In this document: positions 13,021 to 15,228 of the stretch, piece by piece | Layout: every line of letters begins with the position of its first letter | Position numbering within the stretch: the stretch's first letter is position 1 | DNA from: Thermoleophilia bacterium | GTDB taxonomy: Bacteria; Actinomycetota; Thermoleophilia; Miltoncostaeales; Miltoncostaeaceae | Direction of reading: 5' to 3' | Length of the DNA stretch: 15,228 bases | Assembly (NCBI GenBank): GCA_017882555.1 | Contig: JADGPH010000049.1 | Location: 1-15,228, forward strand | The notes under the pieces: generated by a model | The model's input: only the letters and a program-made list of their open reading frames with translations | Databases searched by the model: none | What the model was told of the DNA's origin: nothing | Position numbers and translations under genes: made by a program

Positions 13021-15110
13021 CGTTGACCTCTCTGATCGGTCACCTTGGTGAAGTCCGCGACCCCGCCAAACACCTCGGCGGTCGCCCGCACCAACGCATA
13101 TCTCCGGGCCCTGACCGCAGGATCATCCGCGTTGACCAACACATCGGTAAAGAACCGATCTACGGCCGCGGCGAGGGGTTGTGCCGCGGCAAGCGCCGCC
13201 GCCAGATCGCGCTCGTGGCGAGCCGCGGCGACAACCACCCCGGCCGAGGTGCGCGCGGCATCCAACGCGTCTTCGCCGGGCTCGCCCGCCGAGACAAATA
13301 GTGCGCCGGGGTCCTCAGCCCGAGCGCCAAGGCGTACGAGTCGTGTGGACGCGGTCCAGGCCGCCCAGAACCCCGCATCGTCGCGGGCCCGCTCGAGGGC
13401 CCTGGCCCACTCGATGGTCGCGACAATGCTGCCGAGTCCCGCCCCGTGGGCCGCGGACGCGGACTCCGCGCCCACACCCTCCTCCGAGAGCTGGAACGCG
13501 ACACGATCGGCGATGAAATCATCCAGCTGGGCCAGCGCGGTGGCGTGGTCGATGGGAAGGTCGGTCCCATCCGCCTGCAGGCGGACCGCCGCGGCCTCGA
13601 GCAGCGGCGCATGGGCAATGTCCCAATTGCGATCGAGCACGACCCGAACGAGCCCGGCCGCGGCACGGCGCAACCCGTATGGATCCTTCGAGCCGCTGGG
13701 GATGTCGCCCACCAGAAAGGCACCGACCAGGTTGTCGATCTTTTCCGCCAACGCGACGCACGCAGCGATGGCGGTGGACGGCAGCGGCGAGTCTGGGCCC
13801 TCGGGCAGGTAGTGCTCGCGCACCGCGACGACGACCGCCTCGTCCTCGTCCTCGCGCGCCGCGTATTCGGCCCCGACGTACCCCTGCAACTCCGCGAACT
13901 CGGCGACGAGCACCGCACCCTGGTCAACCTTGGCCAAGGCGCCCGCGCGGGCGGCGAGCTCCGCGGCATCGGCTCCGAGGCCTGCGGCGATCGCGATCTC
14001 CCACGCACCGGCAGTCAGGCGATCGCGCTTGTCGGCCATCGACCCCAACCGCTTGTGGAACACGATGGCATCCAGGCGGTCATTCAGCGCGGCAAGGCCC
14101 GCTTCACGATCGCGATCGAAGCTAAACGCCGCGTCCTGCAGCCGTGCGTCGAGGACGTCTGCGTTTCCCCGCGTGATGATCTCGGCATAGGCCGGATCAC
14201 CGTTCGAGATGGCCAAGAAGCGCGGCTCGAGGGACCCGTCGCCGCGCTCGAGCGGGAAATAGCGTTGGTGTGACTGCATCGCGGTCACCAGGACGCACTC
14301 CGGCAGGCGGAGATGTTCAGGCCGAATGTCGCCGATGATCGCGCTTGGGTGCTCGACCAGAAACAGGACCTCTTCGAGCTTCGCCCCGGGATCTCGCCAT
14401 GTGCACCCGCTTGCCGCCGCAATGGCATCGAGTTCCGCCACGATCTCGGCGCGTCGCTCGACGTGATCGGCAATCACACCGACCTCACGCAGCGCCTGGC
14501 GGTAGCCATCGGCCGACGGTATCGCCACGGGCCCACCGAGGAAGCGGTGCCCCTGAGTGATATCGCCGGCGCGGATGCCGTGAAGCTCAAACGACACCGT
14601 CTCATCGCCGAGCTTGGCCACGAGCCAGCGCACCGGGCGAGAGAAGCGCAATCCTGTTCCGTCGCCCCAGCGCATGTTTTTGGAAAAGCGAATGCCATCG
14701 ACGACGGCGCGCGCGATGTCGGGCACAAGGGCAACCGTCGCGGCCGCCGGTTCAACGATCAGCGCGTAGACGAACCGTCGTTCGCCGGTTGCACGCAGCA
14801 CCAGATCTTCCGGCGCAACCCCCTGGCCGCGAGCGAACCCCGTCGCGGCCGGTGTCGGCGCCCCATCCGAACCAAACGCCGCCTGCTCGGCGGGTCCGCG
14901 CACCTCGCGCGTGCGACCTGTGCGCTCGACAGGCAGATCGTGCACCACCATCGCGATGCGGCGTGGCCCCACCATGACCTCTACCGGGGCCCCGGGCAGC
15001 CGCTGGAACGACAGGGCATCCGCGAGCAGCTTCGGCACCTGGGCGATCGCCTCGCGACACGCTGAGGCCGGAAGTTCCTCGCAGCCGATCTCAATCAGCA
15101 AATCAGGCAT
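13017..15110 (-). CDS. glyS: Glycyl-tRNA synthetase beta subunit
   Basis: The beta chain of the two-subunit (alpha2beta2) glycyl-tRNA synthetase. It carries tRNA-binding domains and supports charging of tRNA-Gly by the alpha chain. The 697 residues match the family. Seen are the N-terminal DLLIEIGCEELPA, FSKNMRWGDGTGLRFSRP with VRWLVAKLGD, TAMQSHQRYFPLE, the region FHKRLGSMADKRDR, and the strongly conserved KIDNLVGAFLVG with GSKDPYGLRRAA (about 455-485). An Ala-rich helical anticodon-binding C-terminus closes it. The ATG at 15110 is chosen over one 51 bases upstream because homologues begin at MPDLLIEIG and GAGG sits 6 bases before it. It overlaps glyQ by 8 bases and ppdK by 4, so the operon is tightly coupled. 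Confidence 0.97.
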   Translation of the reverse strand: MPDLLIEIGCEELPASACREAIAQVPKLLADALSFQRLPGAPVEVMVGPRRIAMVVHDLPVERTGRTREVRGPAEQAAFGSDGAPTPAATGFARGQGVAPEDLVLRATGERRFVYALIVEPAAATVALVPDIARAVVDGIRFSKNMRWGDGTGLRFSRPVRWLVAKLGDETVSFELHGIRAGDITQGHRFLGGPVAIPSADGYRQALREVGVIADHVERRAEIVAELDAIAAASGCTWRDPGAKLEEVLFLVEHPSAIIGDIRPEHLRLPECVLVTAMQSHQRYFPLERGDGSLEPRFLAISNGDPAYAEIITRGNADVLDARLQDAAFSFDRDREAGLAALNDRLDAIVFHKRLGSMADKRDRLTAGAWEIAIAAGLGADAAELAARAGALAKVDQGAVLVAEFAELQGYVGAEYAAREDEDEAVVVAVREHYLPEGPDSPLPSTAIAACVALAEKIDNLVGAFLVGDIPSGSKDPYGLRRAAAGLVRVVLDRNWDIAHAPLLEAAAVRLQADGTDLPIDHATALAQLDDFIADRVAFQLSEEGVGAESASAAHGAGLGSIVATIEWARALERARDDAGFWAAWTASTRLVRLGARAEDPGALFVSAGEPGEDALDAARTSAGVVVAAARHERDLAAALAAAQPLAAAVDRFFTDVLVNADDPAVRARRYALVRATAEVFGGVADFTKVTDQRGQR

Positions 15111-15228
15111 CAGCAGCCTCGGACTTTGGGGCGAGATACGCAGCCGCGACCTTGGCGGCAAGAGCGCGCACGCGCCAGATATAGGCCCCGCGTTCGGTCA
15201 CGCTGATCACCCCGCGCGCATCCAGCAA
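15103..15228 (-). CDS. glyQ: Glycyl-tRNA synthetase alpha subunit, C-terminal end (cut by window edge)
   Basis: Last 41 codons of the catalytic alpha chain, which activates glycine; the rest lies beyond the right edge. The reading LLDARGVISVTERGAYIWRV followed by RALAAKVAAAYLA matches the typical GlyQ C-terminus. The stop TGA (15103-15105) lies inside the start of glyS, an 8-base overlap that makes the two subunits translationally coupled and helps keep them in equal amounts. Confidence 0.93.
   Translation of the reverse strand: MLDARGVISVTERGAYIWRVRALAAKVAAAYLAPKSEAADA

Noticed and set aside
13446..14273. 275-codon plus-strand open frame opposite glyS
   Set aside because: Shadow of glyS in a high-GC region; no domain signal and no ribosome-binding site.

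Overview
The window is about 15.2 kb of high-GC bacterial chromosome, densely coded on both strands. It has housekeeping genes at both ends and a mixed accessory or cell-envelope middle. I see no tRNA, rRNA, CRISPR array, transposase, phage gene or long repeat. The high GC, GTG/TTG starts, TANNNT boxes placed 6-7 bases before several start codons, a dgt-dnaG pair, and an L,D-transpeptidase beside a DacB-type carboxypeptidase suggest an actinobacterium. The two-subunit glycyl-tRNA synthetase (glyQ + glyS) is not the single-chain enzyme of most well-known Actinomycetia. That fits a deeper lineage such as Thermoleophilia better, but the assignment is inference.

Left end (1-2204, minus strand): an uncharacterised 231-residue protein, dGTP triphosphohydrolase (dgt) and the start of DNA primase (dnaG, cut by the window edge) form a tight operon. 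Next (2342-4314) comes sirB, a plus-strand sirohydrochlorin ferrochelatase of the plant/cyanobacterial type with a C-terminal cysteine cluster. It faces a minus-strand pair of translationally coupled genes: a helical protein of unknown function and a degenerate metallo-beta-lactamase-like protein.

Middle (4490-8466): a membrane-anchored L,D-transpeptidase and an overlapping PBP4-type D,D-carboxypeptidase form a plus-strand cell-wall pair. The carboxypeptidase can make the tetrapeptides that an L,D-transpeptidase uses as donors. A minus-strand SAM methyltransferase follows, convergent to them.

Right end (8682-15228): glucose-6-phosphate isomerase (pgi, plus) converges on a minus-strand operon glyQ-glyS-ppdK. 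Each junction there overlaps by 4-8 bases. Two central-carbon enzymes therefore end about 16 bases apart, inside an inverted repeat that holds both stop codons.

The two minus-strand blocks, glyQ-glyS-ppdK and dgt-dnaG, carry genes that I recall lying together with rpoD in other bacteria. Here roughly 8 kb of other genes separates them. No clearly new multi-gene system is visible. The best leads are the plant-like Fe-S SirB, the altered catalytic motifs in the two cell-wall enzymes, the unnamed conserved-looking proteins, and a repeated leaderless-start signature.
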